Notes under the pieces: generated by a model | Told to the model about the DNA's origin: nothing | The model's database searches: none | What the model saw: only the letters and a program-made list of their open reading frames with translations | Part shown: positions 1-8,604 of the stretch, piece after piece | Layout: each line of letters starts with the position of its first letter | Position numbering within the stretch: the stretch's first letter is position 1 | Translations under genes and position numbers: made by a program | Source: an uncultured Candidatus Thioglobus sp. | GTDB lineage: Bacteria; Pseudomonadota; Gammaproteobacteria; PS1; Pseudothioglobaceae | Direction of reading: 5' to 3' | Length of the DNA: 36,006 bases | NCBI GenBank assembly: GCA_905612405.1 | Contig: CAJQRX010000041.1 | Location: 1-36,006, forward strand

Positions 1-211
1 TTTAGATAAATTGACAATTGTCAGAAAGTTAATTGATGAAAGAGGTCTCAGCACAAGACTTGAAGTTGATGGTGGCATTAAAGTTGACAACATTCAAGAA
101 ATTGCAGCAGCTGGTGCAGATACATTTGTCGCTGGGTCAGCAATTTTTAATACTGAAAATTACAAATCAACGATTGACAAAATGCGCGAAGAACTTTCTT
201 TAGTTAAATAG
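1..211 (+). CDS. rpe: Ribulose-phosphate 3-epimerase, C-terminal part
   Basis: The reading frame is open from the window edge (first full codon at base 2) and stops with TAG at 209-211, so only about the last 69 residues are present. Rpe interconverts ribulose 5-phosphate and xylulose 5-phosphate in the pentose phosphate and Calvin cycles. The visible part carries the family's C-terminal phosphate-binding elements: LEVDGGIK, then [15 protein letters not shown], close to the E. coli Rpe ending. A TTG at 11-13 is an internal Leu codon, not a start. With the phosphoribulokinase and tpiA further right, it fits a Calvin-cycle organism, although rpe is also universal for pentose metabolism. Confidence 0.93.
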   Translation, partial: LDKLTIVRKLIDERGLSTRLEVDGGIKVDNIQEIAAAGADTFVAGSAIFNTENYKSTIDKMREELSLVK

Positions 212-228
212 CCATTCAGAAAAAATTT

Positions 229-274
229 AGACAATCTCAATAGCCAGTTGTGAGAAAATATTGTCTTTGTTTTT
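229..274 (+). terminator. Possible rpe terminator hairpin
   Basis: Just after rpe, AGACAAT (229-235) pairs with ATTGTCT (260-266), and CTCA (236-239) pairs with TGAG (251-254), with an AAAAT-type bulge. A T-rich run (267-274, TTGTTTTT) follows. The stem is AT-rich and bulged, so this is a moderate-to-weak intrinsic terminator. It would separate rpe from the metY operon. Confidence 0.4.
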
Positions 275-287
275 AAACTGAGCATTT

Positions 288-1589
288 ATGGGAAAGTCAT
301 CCTTTTTTGGTCCTGAAACAATATCTTTGCATTCTGGTTATCAACCAGAACCGTCTTTTGGAAGCAGAGCTGTTCCTATATACCAAACCACTTCTTATGT
401 TTTCGATACAGTTGATGATGCTGCGGCTCTTTTCAACATTGAAGAAGGTGGTCACATATATAGCCGAATGACTAATCCAACGGTAGCGGTTCTAGAGCAG
501 CGAATTGCTGCACTTGAAGGCGGCGTAGGTGCTATTTGTACTGCCTCAGGCATGAGTGCACTTTTTGTTACTTTTATGAGCCTTTGTTCTGCTGGAGATC
601 ACATTGTGAGCGCGTCACAAATTTATGGCTCAACAGCAACACTTCTAAAGCACACTCTTAAAAGGTTTGGTATAGAGTGCACCTTCGTTTCTATAAATGA
701 TGAAAAAGCACTAAAAGCGGCAATACAAGAAAACACTAAACTTGTATTTTGCGAATCAATAGGGAATCCTGGGCTTGAGGTTTCCGACCTTCCTAAAATT
801 GCTAAAATTGCTCATCAAAATCACTTGCCACTTGTTATTGATGCTACTTTTGCAACGCCTGTGTTATGCAAACCTTTGGAGCACGGCGTTGATGTTGTTG
901 TTCACTCAGTCACTAAATGGATCGGTGGTCATGGGGTTGCTGTTGGAGGTGTCATTGTCGATGGCGGATCTTTTGACTGGGGGTCTAGTAAAAAACACCC
1001 AACGCTAACAACGCCTTATGAACCATTTCATGGTATAAACTTTTGGGAAGAATTTGGTCCATCTGCCCTATCGATGAGAATTAGAGCAGAATCAATGCGT
1101 GACTTTGGTCCAGCAATGAGTCCTCATAGTGCATTTTTATTTCTTCAGGGAATAGAAACTCTCACTCTTAGAATGAACCAGCATGTCAAAAATGCGCTTA
1201 AGCTTGCTAAGTGGCTCCTAGAACAATCGGCTGTTATGTGGGTTAACCACCCAGATTTGCCAGAAAATCCAACTTATGAAATTGCTCAAAAGCTATTTCC
1301 AAATGGTGCTGGCTCTATGCTTTGCTTTGGAGTCAAAGGGGGCAGAGAAGGTGGTGCGGCATTTATCAATGCACTAAAACTATCATCGAATTTAGCAAAT
1401 GTTGGTGATTCAAGAACCTTAGTTCTTCATCCAGCTAGTACAACGCACTCGCGCCTTGATGACGAAGCAATGAAAGCAGCTGGAAGTAGCGCTGACTTGA
1501 TACGCGTGTCTGTTGGAATAGAATCTGTAGCAGATATTATTAATGACTTTAAATCTGGCCTTAAAGCAGTAGAAAAGGCAACTTCATAA
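288..1589 (+). CDS. metY: O-acetylhomoserine sulfhydrylase (MetY-type)
   Basis: 433 aa, a full-length PLP-dependent Cys/Met-metabolism (fold type I) enzyme. It replaces the acetyl group of O-acetylhomoserine with sulfide (giving homocysteine) or methanethiol (giving methionine) in the cytosol. Visible signatures are the SRMTNPT region near residues 59-65, the IDATFATP stretch before the active site, and the PLP lysine in HSVTKWIGGHG at K210. The length matches MetY rather than the shorter MetB/MetC enzymes (about 380-400 aa). The start has no clear Shine-Dalgarno sequence, but the protein begins with the usual MetY N-terminus (ETISLHSGYQPEP). Its TAA stop overlaps the next ATG (TAATG), so it is translationally coupled to an acyl-CoA catabolic set. 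That neighbourhood hints at methanethiol or sulfur recapture as its job, which is an inference. Confidence 0.92.
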   Translation: MGKSSFFGPETISLHSGYQPEPSFGSRAVPIYQTTSYVFDTVDDAAALFNIEEGGHIYSRMTNPTVAVLEQRIAALEGGVGAICTASGMSALFVTFMSLCSAGDHIVSASQIYGSTATLLKHTLKRFGIECTFVSINDEKALKAAIQENTKLVFCESIGNPGLEVSDLPKIAKIAHQNHLPLVIDATFATPVLCKPLEHGVDVVVHSVTKWIGGHGVAVGGVIVDGGSFDWGSSKKHPTLTTPYEPFHGINFWEEFGPSALSMRIRAESMRDFGPAMSPHSAFLFLQGIETLTLRMNQHVKNALKLAKWLLEQSAVMWVNHPDLPENPTYEIAQKLFPNGAGSMLCFGVKGGREGGAAFINALKLSSNLANVGDSRTLVLHPASTTHSRLDDEAMKAAGSSADLIRVSVGIESVADIINDFKSGLKAVEKATS

Positions 1590-2380
1590 TGAATATTGTT
1601 GTTGATGGAGATAATATCTTTGCGGCTACTGGCGGCTGTGTATTTGACCCTAAAAAACCAACTGTAGTATTTGTTCATGGAAGTGGTCTAGACCACAGAT
1701 CTTGGGCCCTTCAAGCGAGATGGTTTGCTTTTCATGGTTTTTCAGTATTCGCACCTGACCTTCCTGGTCATAGTCTTTCGGAAGGCATGCCTTTAAAAAC
1801 AGTTGAAGAGATGGGTAAATGGCTCGTAAAAACTCTTAAATTAGCGGGATGTGAGTCTATACATCTTGTTGGACATTCTCAAGGATTTCTTGTTGCTTTA
1901 GAGGCAGCTAGCGCTTTAGGGTCAAAACTAAAAACATTAACCGCTGTTGCAACTGCTGCATCAATACCTGTTAATGAATCTCTAGTTGAAGCGGCTAAAA
2001 AAACACCTATTGATGCAGCCGATATGTTGCTCAAATGGGGGTTTGGCTCTCAATCACAATCAGGCAGTAGTGCTGTACCAGGCATGCAGCCCATAGGGAT
2101 TGGCCGACAAATAATGGTTAATAATCCTCTAGCAGAAGATCTTATTGCTTGCACTGAATATAAAAATGGCATAAATTGTGCTAAAGGAATTAACACTCCT
2201 TCTAATGTTATTGTCGCAACAGAAGACAAAAATACACCTCTTAAGTTCGGCTTAGAATTAGCTAAGCTACTCAATGCTGAGACCACAACTATTGCTAATG
2301 CTGGCCACATGCTCCCAATAGAGTCTCCAAAAGATACTCTTGATGCCATTAAATCATTCATTTTAAAAAACTCTTCATGA
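1589..2380 (+). CDS. Alpha/beta hydrolase, substrate unknown
   Basis: 263 aa, a complete alpha/beta-hydrolase fold. The oxyanion-hole motif HGSGLD lies at about residues 30-35, and the nucleophile elbow is GHSQG with Ser97. The probable acid is Asp213 (ATEDKNTP) and the catalytic His is His240 (NAGHMLPIE). No signal peptide is seen, so it is probably cytosolic. It sits between metY (TAATG overlap) and the FadN-like gene (ATGA overlap), so it is almost certainly in the same operon. A thioesterase or ester-cleaving role on an acyl-CoA pathway intermediate would fit, but the sequence alone does not fix the substrate. Confidence 0.85.
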   Translation: MNIVVDGDNIFAATGGCVFDPKKPTVVFVHGSGLDHRSWALQARWFAFHGFSVFAPDLPGHSLSEGMPLKTVEEMGKWLVKTLKLAGCESIHLVGHSQGFLVALEAASALGSKLKTLTAVATAASIPVNESLVEAAKKTPIDAADMLLKWGFGSQSQSGSSAVPGMQPIGIGRQIMVNNPLAEDLIACTEYKNGINCAKGINTPSNVIVATEDKNTPLKFGLELAKLLNAETTTIANAGHMLPIESPKDTLDAIKSFILKNSS

Positions 2381-4674
2381 TAAATCAAATTAAAAAAGTA
2401 GGCGTCATTGGCGCTGGAACAATGGGTGCTGGTATTGCTGGTCAAGTTGCAAATGCTGGGGTAGAAGTCTGGCTTCTTGATCTTCCTAGTGAGGGTCAGA
2501 ACGTAAATATGCTTGCGAATAAGGGACTTGAAAGACTTAAAGATCCAGACATGCCTGGACTTATGAGTAAGGAAGCAGAAAGCCTTATAAAGATTGGAAA
2601 CACACGTGATCACTTCCATGAGCTGGAGGATTGCGACTGGATTGCTGAAGCTGTTGTAGAAAGACTAGATATTAAACAAGCACTTTACAAGCGACTTAAT
2701 GAAAACTGCAAAGAGTCAACAATCATTACATCTAACACCTCAACAATTCCAATTAGCCTACTGACAGAAGGAATGCCACACAGCTTTTGTGAACGTTTTG
2801 CGATCACTCACTTTTTTAATCCCGTTCGCTTTATGAGACTCTTAGAGCTTGTGAGAGGAGAGCAAACCAGGAAAGATGTAATAGATACACTTGATACGTT
2901 TTGTGAAACAATGCTTGGAAAGGGAGTTGTCTCTTGCTCTGATACACCTGGTTTTCTTGCAAATAGAGTTGGTGTTTTTGCAATTCAGTGTGCACTTCAC
3001 AAAGCATTTAAATACAAGCTTTCACCAACAGAGGCTGATGCTTTTTTTGGAAGGCCACTTGGTCTCCCTAAAACCGGGGTCTTTGGGCTTTATGATTTAA
3101 TTGGTATCGACCTTATGGCAGACGTTGCAAAAAGCCTTGAAAGCATCCTGCCAGAAAATGATCCTTTTCATGAATACTCATCGCCTATTCCCTTTGTCTC
3201 TGAAATGATTACTAATGGCCAAACTGGAAATAAAAATGACCAGGGTTTTTATAAGCAGGTTGGTGATGATAAAAAAGTAATTGATCTTTCTAATGGAAAC
3301 TATATTGACCATGAGCGCTTAAAAATGCCGTTGCTTGATAAGGCAGAAAAGCTCGGAGTAACTGCAATTATTAGCGACGAAAGTAGCTATGGTAACTATA
3401 TTTGGGATGTGCTCTCTGAAACTCTTTGTTACGCGGCCTCTTTAGTGCCAGAAGTCACTGAAGATCTTACTCAAATTGATGATGCAATGAAGCTAGGCTA
3501 TAACTGGGTCAGAGGACCATTTGAGCTAGTTGATGAAATTGGTATAGAGTATTTTATCAATAGGCTTCAAAGTAATGGAAAAGAGGTTCCCGACTTTCTT
3601 TTAAGTAGTGCTAACAAAAAATTTTATAGTAGCTCAAATTCAACACTCAGTGCCCTTTCTCCATCTGGAAACCCCACCCCAATTCTAAGATCAAAAGGTG
3701 TGCTTAGATTTTCTGAGGCTAGGCAAACTTTAAAGCCGGCTAATTCTAATGAGTCTGGTAGTTGGTATGAATATGAAGGTGCTGCAATTGTTGAGTTCCA
3801 TTCAAAAGCTAACGCGCTTGATAGTAAAAGCCTAGATATGATTTCTGATGCCATTATTGAGTCTGAAAAGAAAGGACTTCGGGGTGTAATAATTCACAAC
3901 GACTTCCAACACTTTTCTTGTGGAGTGAGTCTATGGAGCGTTAGAAACTGCTTTGAAAAAAACGACTTTAATGGTCTAGATGCATTTCTAACTTACTTTC
4001 AAAATACTATGCTGCAAATGAGAAACTCAAAACTTCCAGTTATTGCAGCGCCTGTTGGAATGTCAATCGGTGGAGGGTTTGAAGTTGTGCTTCATGCAGA
4101 TCATGTAGTTAGTCATGCAAACTCGGTTATGGGTCTTGTTGAATCTTTTGTAGGGGTCGTGCCTGCTGGTGGAGGGTGTAAAGAGACGCTTTATCGATGG
4201 ACAGAAAAACTTGAAGATTCTAAAAAAGGTGCCTGGAAAGCTTTTATGAATATTGGTCTAGGTAGAAAAGCTAACTCACCGCAAGAGGCTGATGGTCTAT
4301 CAATGCGAAGGCCTGATGATGTTTTTCATATGAACCGTGATCGTATATTAAATATTGCTCTTTCATCACTTGATGATACTAAAAAAGCAGGTAAAAGAAA
4401 GCCGCTTACTCTTTCTGGGAATGAGCAATTTCAAGAGATGCTTGAGTGGCTTGAAGTAAATCATAATAAAGGGATGCTTACACCGCATGATGTGACTGTT
4501 GGAACCGAAATTGGGAGAATTATGTCTGGTGGTGAATGTTCTGCTGGAACTATCTTTACTGAACAAGAAATTCTAAATGCTGAGCGCTCCTCCTTTATAA
4601 CTCTTGCTCAAACCCAAGAAACTCAAGCAAGAATAGTTTCCATGCTAGATAATGGCATTACTCTTAGAAATTAA
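2377..4674 (+). CDS. 3-hydroxyacyl-CoA dehydrogenase / enoyl-CoA hydratase (FadN-type)
   Basis: 765 aa, with two domains in the order dehydrogenase then hydratase, as in FadN and the reverse of FadB/FadJ. The NAD site is GAGTMG at residues 12-17, and the catalytic region holds His145 (HFFNP) and the HCDH C-terminal domains up to about residue 420. The crotonase domain runs from about residue 460 to 690. It keeps a Glu at both usual catalytic positions: GGGFEV, and LVESFVGVVPAGGG. Both activities therefore look intact: hydration of enoyl-CoA and oxidation of 3-hydroxyacyl-CoA. It starts inside the hydrolase stop codon (ATGA) and ends 11 nt before the acyl-CoA ligase. No thiolase gene is adjacent, which is unusual for a plain beta-oxidation operon. 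Confidence 0.9.
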   Translation: MINQIKKVGVIGAGTMGAGIAGQVANAGVEVWLLDLPSEGQNVNMLANKGLERLKDPDMPGLMSKEAESLIKIGNTRDHFHELEDCDWIAEAVVERLDIKQALYKRLNENCKESTIITSNTSTIPISLLTEGMPHSFCERFAITHFFNPVRFMRLLELVRGEQTRKDVIDTLDTFCETMLGKGVVSCSDTPGFLANRVGVFAIQCALHKAFKYKLSPTEADAFFGRPLGLPKTGVFGLYDLIGIDLMADVAKSLESILPENDPFHEYSSPIPFVSEMITNGQTGNKNDQGFYKQVGDDKKVIDLSNGNYIDHERLKMPLLDKAEKLGVTAIISDESSYGNYIWDVLSETLCYAASLVPEVTEDLTQIDDAMKLGYNWVRGPFELVDEIGIEYFINRLQSNGKEVPDFLLSSANKKFYSSSNSTLSALSPSGNPTPILRSKGVLRFSEARQTLKPANSNESGSWYEYEGAAIVEFHSKANALDSKSLDMISDAIIESEKKGLRGVIIHNDFQHFSCGVSLWSVRNCFEKNDFNGLDAFLTYFQNTMLQMRNSKLPVIAAPVGMSIGGGFEVVLHADHVVSHANSVMGLVESFVGVVPAGGGCKETLYRWTEKLEDSKKGAWKAFMNIGLGRKANSPQEADGLSMRRPDDVFHMNRDRILNIALSSLDDTKKAGKRKPLTLSGNEQFQEMLEWLEVNHNKGMLTPHDVTVGTEIGRIMSGGECSAGTIFTEQEILNAERSSFITLAQTQETQARIVSMLDNGITLRN

Positions 4675-4685
4675 CAGTCGAGACT

Positions 4686-6299
4686 ATGAATAAAAATCCT
4701 GCTAATTTTGTGCCCCTAACCCCTATTTCTTTTTTACATAGAACTGCGGACATTTATGCAGATCATCCATCCGTTGTCTATGAAGATAGGACTTATACTT
4801 GGAGTCAGTCTAGAGAGAGATGCGTTAGAATTGCCTCAAGTCTAAAAAGTTATGGCATAAAGTCAGGTGATACTGTCTCAGTACTGGCGTTTAATACTCC
4901 CGAAATGTTTGAATCACATTTTTCCATTCCAATGGCTGGCGCAATACTAAACACCATCAATATTAGACTGGATGCTGCAACAATTGCATACATTTTTGAC
5001 GATAGCAATGCAAAAGTTCTCTTTGTTGATAGAGAGCTCTTTGCTGTTGCATCTGAGGCCCTTTCTATGGCTTCAGTTAGTCCAAAAATAGTAGTAATTA
5101 ATGACTCTTTCGCTGAATCACAGCCAGAAATTGCCTCGGATATAACAGATTATGAATCCCTTGTTGAGAATGGAGATCCTCAATATAACTGGCAAATGCC
5201 TAATGATGAGTGGAGTCCTCTTTCGCTTAGCTACACCTCTGGAACAACTGGGAAGCCTAAAGGTGTCGTCTATCATCATCGTGGTTCATATTTAATGAGT
5301 ATGGGCACTGTCATTGGCTGGAATCTTCCAAACCACCCTGTATATCTTTACTCTGTTCCATTATTTCACTGCAATGGCTGGGGCCATGCCTGGACAATGG
5401 CTGCGCTCGCTGGGACAATTATTTGCCTTAGATCCTTTGCACCAGAAAGAGTATTTAGCCTGCTTGAAAAACACAAAGTAACGCATTTTGGTGGGGCCCC
5501 TATAATGCTTAATATGCTTGCTAATGCCCCTAAGGAATCGCAAAAGTCTTTCGATAGGGAAATTAAGGTAATGACTGCAGGTGCACCGCCCCCAGCAAAA
5601 GTTCTTGAAAGCATGATGAAACTAGGATTTAATGTTATGCATGTGTATGGCCTGACTGAAACGTATGGACATATCCTTCAGGCAGCGCCTCAAGCCTCTT
5701 GGCTTAATAAGAGTCCAGCTGAGCTTGCTAAGCTAAGCTCAAGGCAAGGAGTAAGATTCCCAATGACTGAGGATGTTAGCGTCATCGACCAGGATACTGG
5801 GCAGCATGTTCCGCATGACGGTGAGGCAATTGGTGAAATTGTTATTCGCTGTAACACCTGCATGATGGGCTATTGGAACAACCCTAAGGCAACAGAGGAG
5901 GCTTTTGCAGATGGCTGGTTTCATAGTGGTGACCTAGCAGTTATCCATAGTGATGGGTACATTCAAATTAAAGATCGATCAAAAGATATCATTATATCGG
6001 GTGGTGAGAATATTTCTTCCGTTGAGGTTGAAAATGTCCTTTACCAACACTCTGCAGTTGGAGAAGCAGCAGTTGTAGCAATGCCAGATGAAACTTGGGG
6101 AGAGGTGCCATGTGCATTCGTAGAACTGAAGTCTGGCCAAGAGGCAACTGAAGATGAACTTATAGTTTTTTGCAAGAACAATATGGCTAGATTTAAAAGA
6201 CCAAAAAAAGTTGTTTTTGGGCCGCTCCCAAAAACTGCGACTGGAAAAATTCAAAAACACGTGCTCAGAGCATCGGTTAAAAAACTGGGAGAAGAATAA
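4686..6299 (+). CDS. Acyl-CoA ligase, DmdB / medium-chain acyl-CoA synthetase family
   Basis: 537 aa, an ANL-superfamily adenylating enzyme that activates a carboxylic acid to its CoA thioester using ATP. Motifs in order are YTSGTTGKPKG (P-loop A3 motif), FHCNGW with W232, YGLTETYG (A5), FHSGDLAVIHSDGYI with RSKDIIISGGENIS (A7-A8), and the catalytic lysine K521 in ATGKIQK. The internal signature (MAGAILNTINIRLD) and the length are those of the group that contains methylmercaptopropionate-CoA ligase DmdB and AlkK-like medium-chain ligases. The choice between these cannot be made by eye. Its TAA stop overlaps the dehydrogenase ATG (TAATG), so the ligase and dehydrogenase are made together, as for DmdB and DmdC. 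Confidence 0.88.
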   Translation: MNKNPANFVPLTPISFLHRTADIYADHPSVVYEDRTYTWSQSRERCVRIASSLKSYGIKSGDTVSVLAFNTPEMFESHFSIPMAGAILNTINIRLDAATIAYIFDDSNAKVLFVDRELFAVASEALSMASVSPKIVVINDSFAESQPEIASDITDYESLVENGDPQYNWQMPNDEWSPLSLSYTSGTTGKPKGVVYHHRGSYLMSMGTVIGWNLPNHPVYLYSVPLFHCNGWGHAWTMAALAGTIICLRSFAPERVFSLLEKHKVTHFGGAPIMLNMLANAPKESQKSFDREIKVMTAGAPPPAKVLESMMKLGFNVMHVYGLTETYGHILQAAPQASWLNKSPAELAKLSSRQGVRFPMTEDVSVIDQDTGQHVPHDGEAIGEIVIRCNTCMMGYWNNPKATEEAFADGWFHSGDLAVIHSDGYIQIKDRSKDIIISGGENISSVEVENVLYQHSAVGEAAVVAMPDETWGEVPCAFVELKSGQEATEDELIVFCKNNMARFKRPKKVVFGPLPKTATGKIQKHVLRASVKKLGEE

Positions 6300-8053
6300 T
6301 GTCAAACTATACCGCGCCTGTTGAGGATATGAGCTTTGTATTAAAGGAAGTTGTTGAGATTGAAAAACTTTGTAATGAAACTGGCCTTGACACTTCAACA
6401 GTTGACATCATTGATACAATTTTAGATGCTGCCGGCAAGCTTGCAAAAGAAGAAATAGAACCGATTAACAAAACTGGAGACTCAGAGGGTTTAAAAATTG
6501 ACAGCTCTGGCAAAATTACAACTGCAAATGGTTTTAAAGAGGCATACCATCACTTTGTGGAGGGAGGTTGGGGGTCGTTACAATTCTCGCCTAACTATGG
6601 CGGACAAGGAGTTCCCTTTGTTGTCGCTGCAAGCGTTCAAGAGATGTGGCATTCGGCGAACATGTCATGGGGCTTGTGTCCACTTCTTACTCAAGGTGCA
6701 GTTGAAGCAATAACTCTTAATGCAAATGAGGAACTCAAGCAGCGCTATCTTCCAAAACTTATATCTGGTGAGTGGAGTGGAACGATGAACCTTACTGAAG
6801 GTGATGCGGGGACAGATGTCGGCGCACTTAAAACGCGCGCAACTCCAAATGGTGATCACTACTTACTCCATGGTCAAAAAATTTATATCACTTGGGGTGA
6901 GCACGACATGTCTGAGAATATCATTCATTTAGTATTAGCCCGACTGCCAGATGCACCTGAAGGAGTTAAAGGAATTTCATTATTTTTGGTTCCTAAGATA
7001 CTTGTTAATAATGATGGCTCCCTTGGAAAACCAAACGACCTAAAGGCATTATCAATCGAACATAAAATTGGAATTCATGCGTGTCCCACATGTGTCATGA
7101 GCTATGGTGACGAAGATGGGGCAATTGGCTACTTGGTTGGCGAAGAAAATAGAGGTATACAGTGCATGTTCACAATGATGAATAATGCAAGACTCACAGT
7201 TGGACTCCAGGGAGTATCAGTTTCAGAACGCGCATACCAGCAAGCTCTTAGTTTTTGCAATGATCGGGTTCAGGGCATTGCTCCAGGCTATGAAGAACCT
7301 GGTCCAATCATTAGACATCCTGATGTGCAAAGAATGTTAGCAAATATGAAATCAATAACCGAAGCATCCAGAGCTTTAGCCTATTCTGCTTGTGCCGAAG
7401 TTGACTATTCTGGAAGCGACCTACCAAAAGAATCACTAGAAAAACATAAAAGAAAACTTGGAATTCTAACGCCAGTTGTAAAGGGCTGGTGCACTGAAAC
7501 TGCACAAGAGGTTGCCTCCGTCAGCCTTCAGTGTCATGGAGGAATGGGCTATGTTGAAGAGACTGGAATTGCTCAGATTTTAAGGGATGCACGCATACTT
7601 CCAATCTATGAAGGCACCAATGGAATTCAGGCAATGGACCTCGTTGGTAGAAAAATAATTAGTGATGGTGGGCATGGAATCACTGAGCTGATATCAGAGA
7701 TGAAAGAGTGCTCTAATAGTAAATCATTGGCAGAGTTGGTTTCAAACTCACAGATAACAAGGTATGCTAAATCTCTAGATGATCTTGGAACTGCTACTTC
7801 AATAATTCTTAACAATTCTAAAGATAGCACTCACTCTGGAAAGATAGCTTTTGATGCTTTAATGATGCTTGGAACGATTGCGGGTGCCTGGCAAATGCTT
7901 AAAAGCCTAGAAAGAGCAAAAAATGCTTCAGAACACAACTCTGTATCTTCTGAATTTTTAGAGGAAAAGACCGACACAGTTAAACATTATTTAGACTTTA
8001 TCTTGCCAAGATATTTAGCTAACTTTGCGACAATATGTGCAGTCTCTGAGTAA
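6299..8053 (+). CDS. Acyl-CoA dehydrogenase, long (DmdC-like) family
   Basis: 584 aa, a flavin-dependent acyl-CoA dehydrogenase that introduces a trans-2 double bond into an acyl-CoA and normally passes electrons to ETF. It begins with the APVEDMSFVL motif typical of the roughly 590-aa group, which includes methylmercaptopropionyl-CoA dehydrogenase DmdC. That group has an extra C-terminal helical domain (here about residues 460-584). FAD/substrate motifs are TEGDAGTDVG (166-175) and QCHGGMGYVEE (411-421). The catalytic base is Glu438 in YEGTNGIQ. It is the last gene of the metY operon and converges on the SOUL gene 15 nt later. Fatty acyl-CoA or methylthiopropionyl-CoA are both possible substrates. 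Confidence 0.9.
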   Translation: MSNYTAPVEDMSFVLKEVVEIEKLCNETGLDTSTVDIIDTILDAAGKLAKEEIEPINKTGDSEGLKIDSSGKITTANGFKEAYHHFVEGGWGSLQFSPNYGGQGVPFVVAASVQEMWHSANMSWGLCPLLTQGAVEAITLNANEELKQRYLPKLISGEWSGTMNLTEGDAGTDVGALKTRATPNGDHYLLHGQKIYITWGEHDMSENIIHLVLARLPDAPEGVKGISLFLVPKILVNNDGSLGKPNDLKALSIEHKIGIHACPTCVMSYGDEDGAIGYLVGEENRGIQCMFTMMNNARLTVGLQGVSVSERAYQQALSFCNDRVQGIAPGYEEPGPIIRHPDVQRMLANMKSITEASRALAYSACAEVDYSGSDLPKESLEKHKRKLGILTPVVKGWCTETAQEVASVSLQCHGGMGYVEETGIAQILRDARILPIYEGTNGIQAMDLVGRKIISDGGHGITELISEMKECSNSKSLAELVSNSQITRYAKSLDDLGTATSIILNNSKDSTHSGKIAFDALMMLGTIAGAWQMLKSLERAKNASEHNSVSSEFLEEKTDTVKHYLDFILPRYLANFATICAVSE

Positions 8054-8068
8054 TTTATTTGCTAGTTA

Positions 8069-8590
8069 TTAGCTTTTTATCCTAACCATTAGTTCGTTTT
8101 TACGAAACATTGGAAGCGCCCATGGTGAATTAAATTGAGCAACCATAAAGCCTCCTTTTGCTTCAATCTTATTTTTTAAAAGTAGCTCAGAAAGTTTTTT
8201 TTGATAATCCATGCTGCGAGATTCAGTAGCCCAACCCCCAAAAGATAAAACCGCGACTTCACCAAGACTCTCTTTCTGAATTGAAACTTCACTTGTGTTG
8301 GCTTTAGGAAGGTCGATCATGGAGTGTTCTTTGGGCATTACAAATGAAATGTTATAAGACTTTAGTCCCTCAGAAGGGCAGTCTGCAATGACAGGTGCGG
8401 TCATGGCAATTTTCATTTCTTTATCATTGCCGCCAAAAATATAGCTTGCAATTCTTCTAAATCCAGAAGAAGTTGAGCTCTTGTAGTCAGCTTGAACTTT
8501 TGTTGTGGCGATCAACATATCACTATAGTGCCGAACTTCAAAGCCTTTATGTTTAGAAATTATTTTATAATCAAGGGTTTCAATTGCCAT
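8069..8590 (-). CDS. SOUL-family haem-binding-type protein
   Basis: 173 aa, covering a SOUL domain throughout. The N-terminal pattern (YKIISKHKGFEVRHYSDMLIA), the FRRIASYIFGGN segment and MKIAMTAPVI are the family's hallmarks. Family members have been linked to haem or porphyrin binding, but the role in bacteria is not established. No signal peptide or membrane segment is seen. It is the last gene of the lipid-modification cluster, 14 nt after the DUF1295 gene. Similar operons in other proteobacteria often carry a SOUL gene, so it probably supports the same process. Confidence 0.85.
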   Translation of the reverse strand: MAIETLDYKIISKHKGFEVRHYSDMLIATTKVQADYKSSTSSGFRRIASYIFGGNDKEMKIAMTAPVIADCPSEGLKSYNISFVMPKEHSMIDLPKANTSEVSIQKESLGEVAVLSFGGWATESRSMDYQKKLSELLLKNKIEAKGGFMVAQFNSPWALPMFRKNELMVRIKS

Positions 8591-8604
8591 TTTTTTAGTT
8601 TGAG

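Noticed and set aside
2050-2619. 189-codon open frame on the minus strand over the hydrolase/FadN junction
   Set aside because: Lies wholly opposite two well-supported genes, with no recognisable domain.
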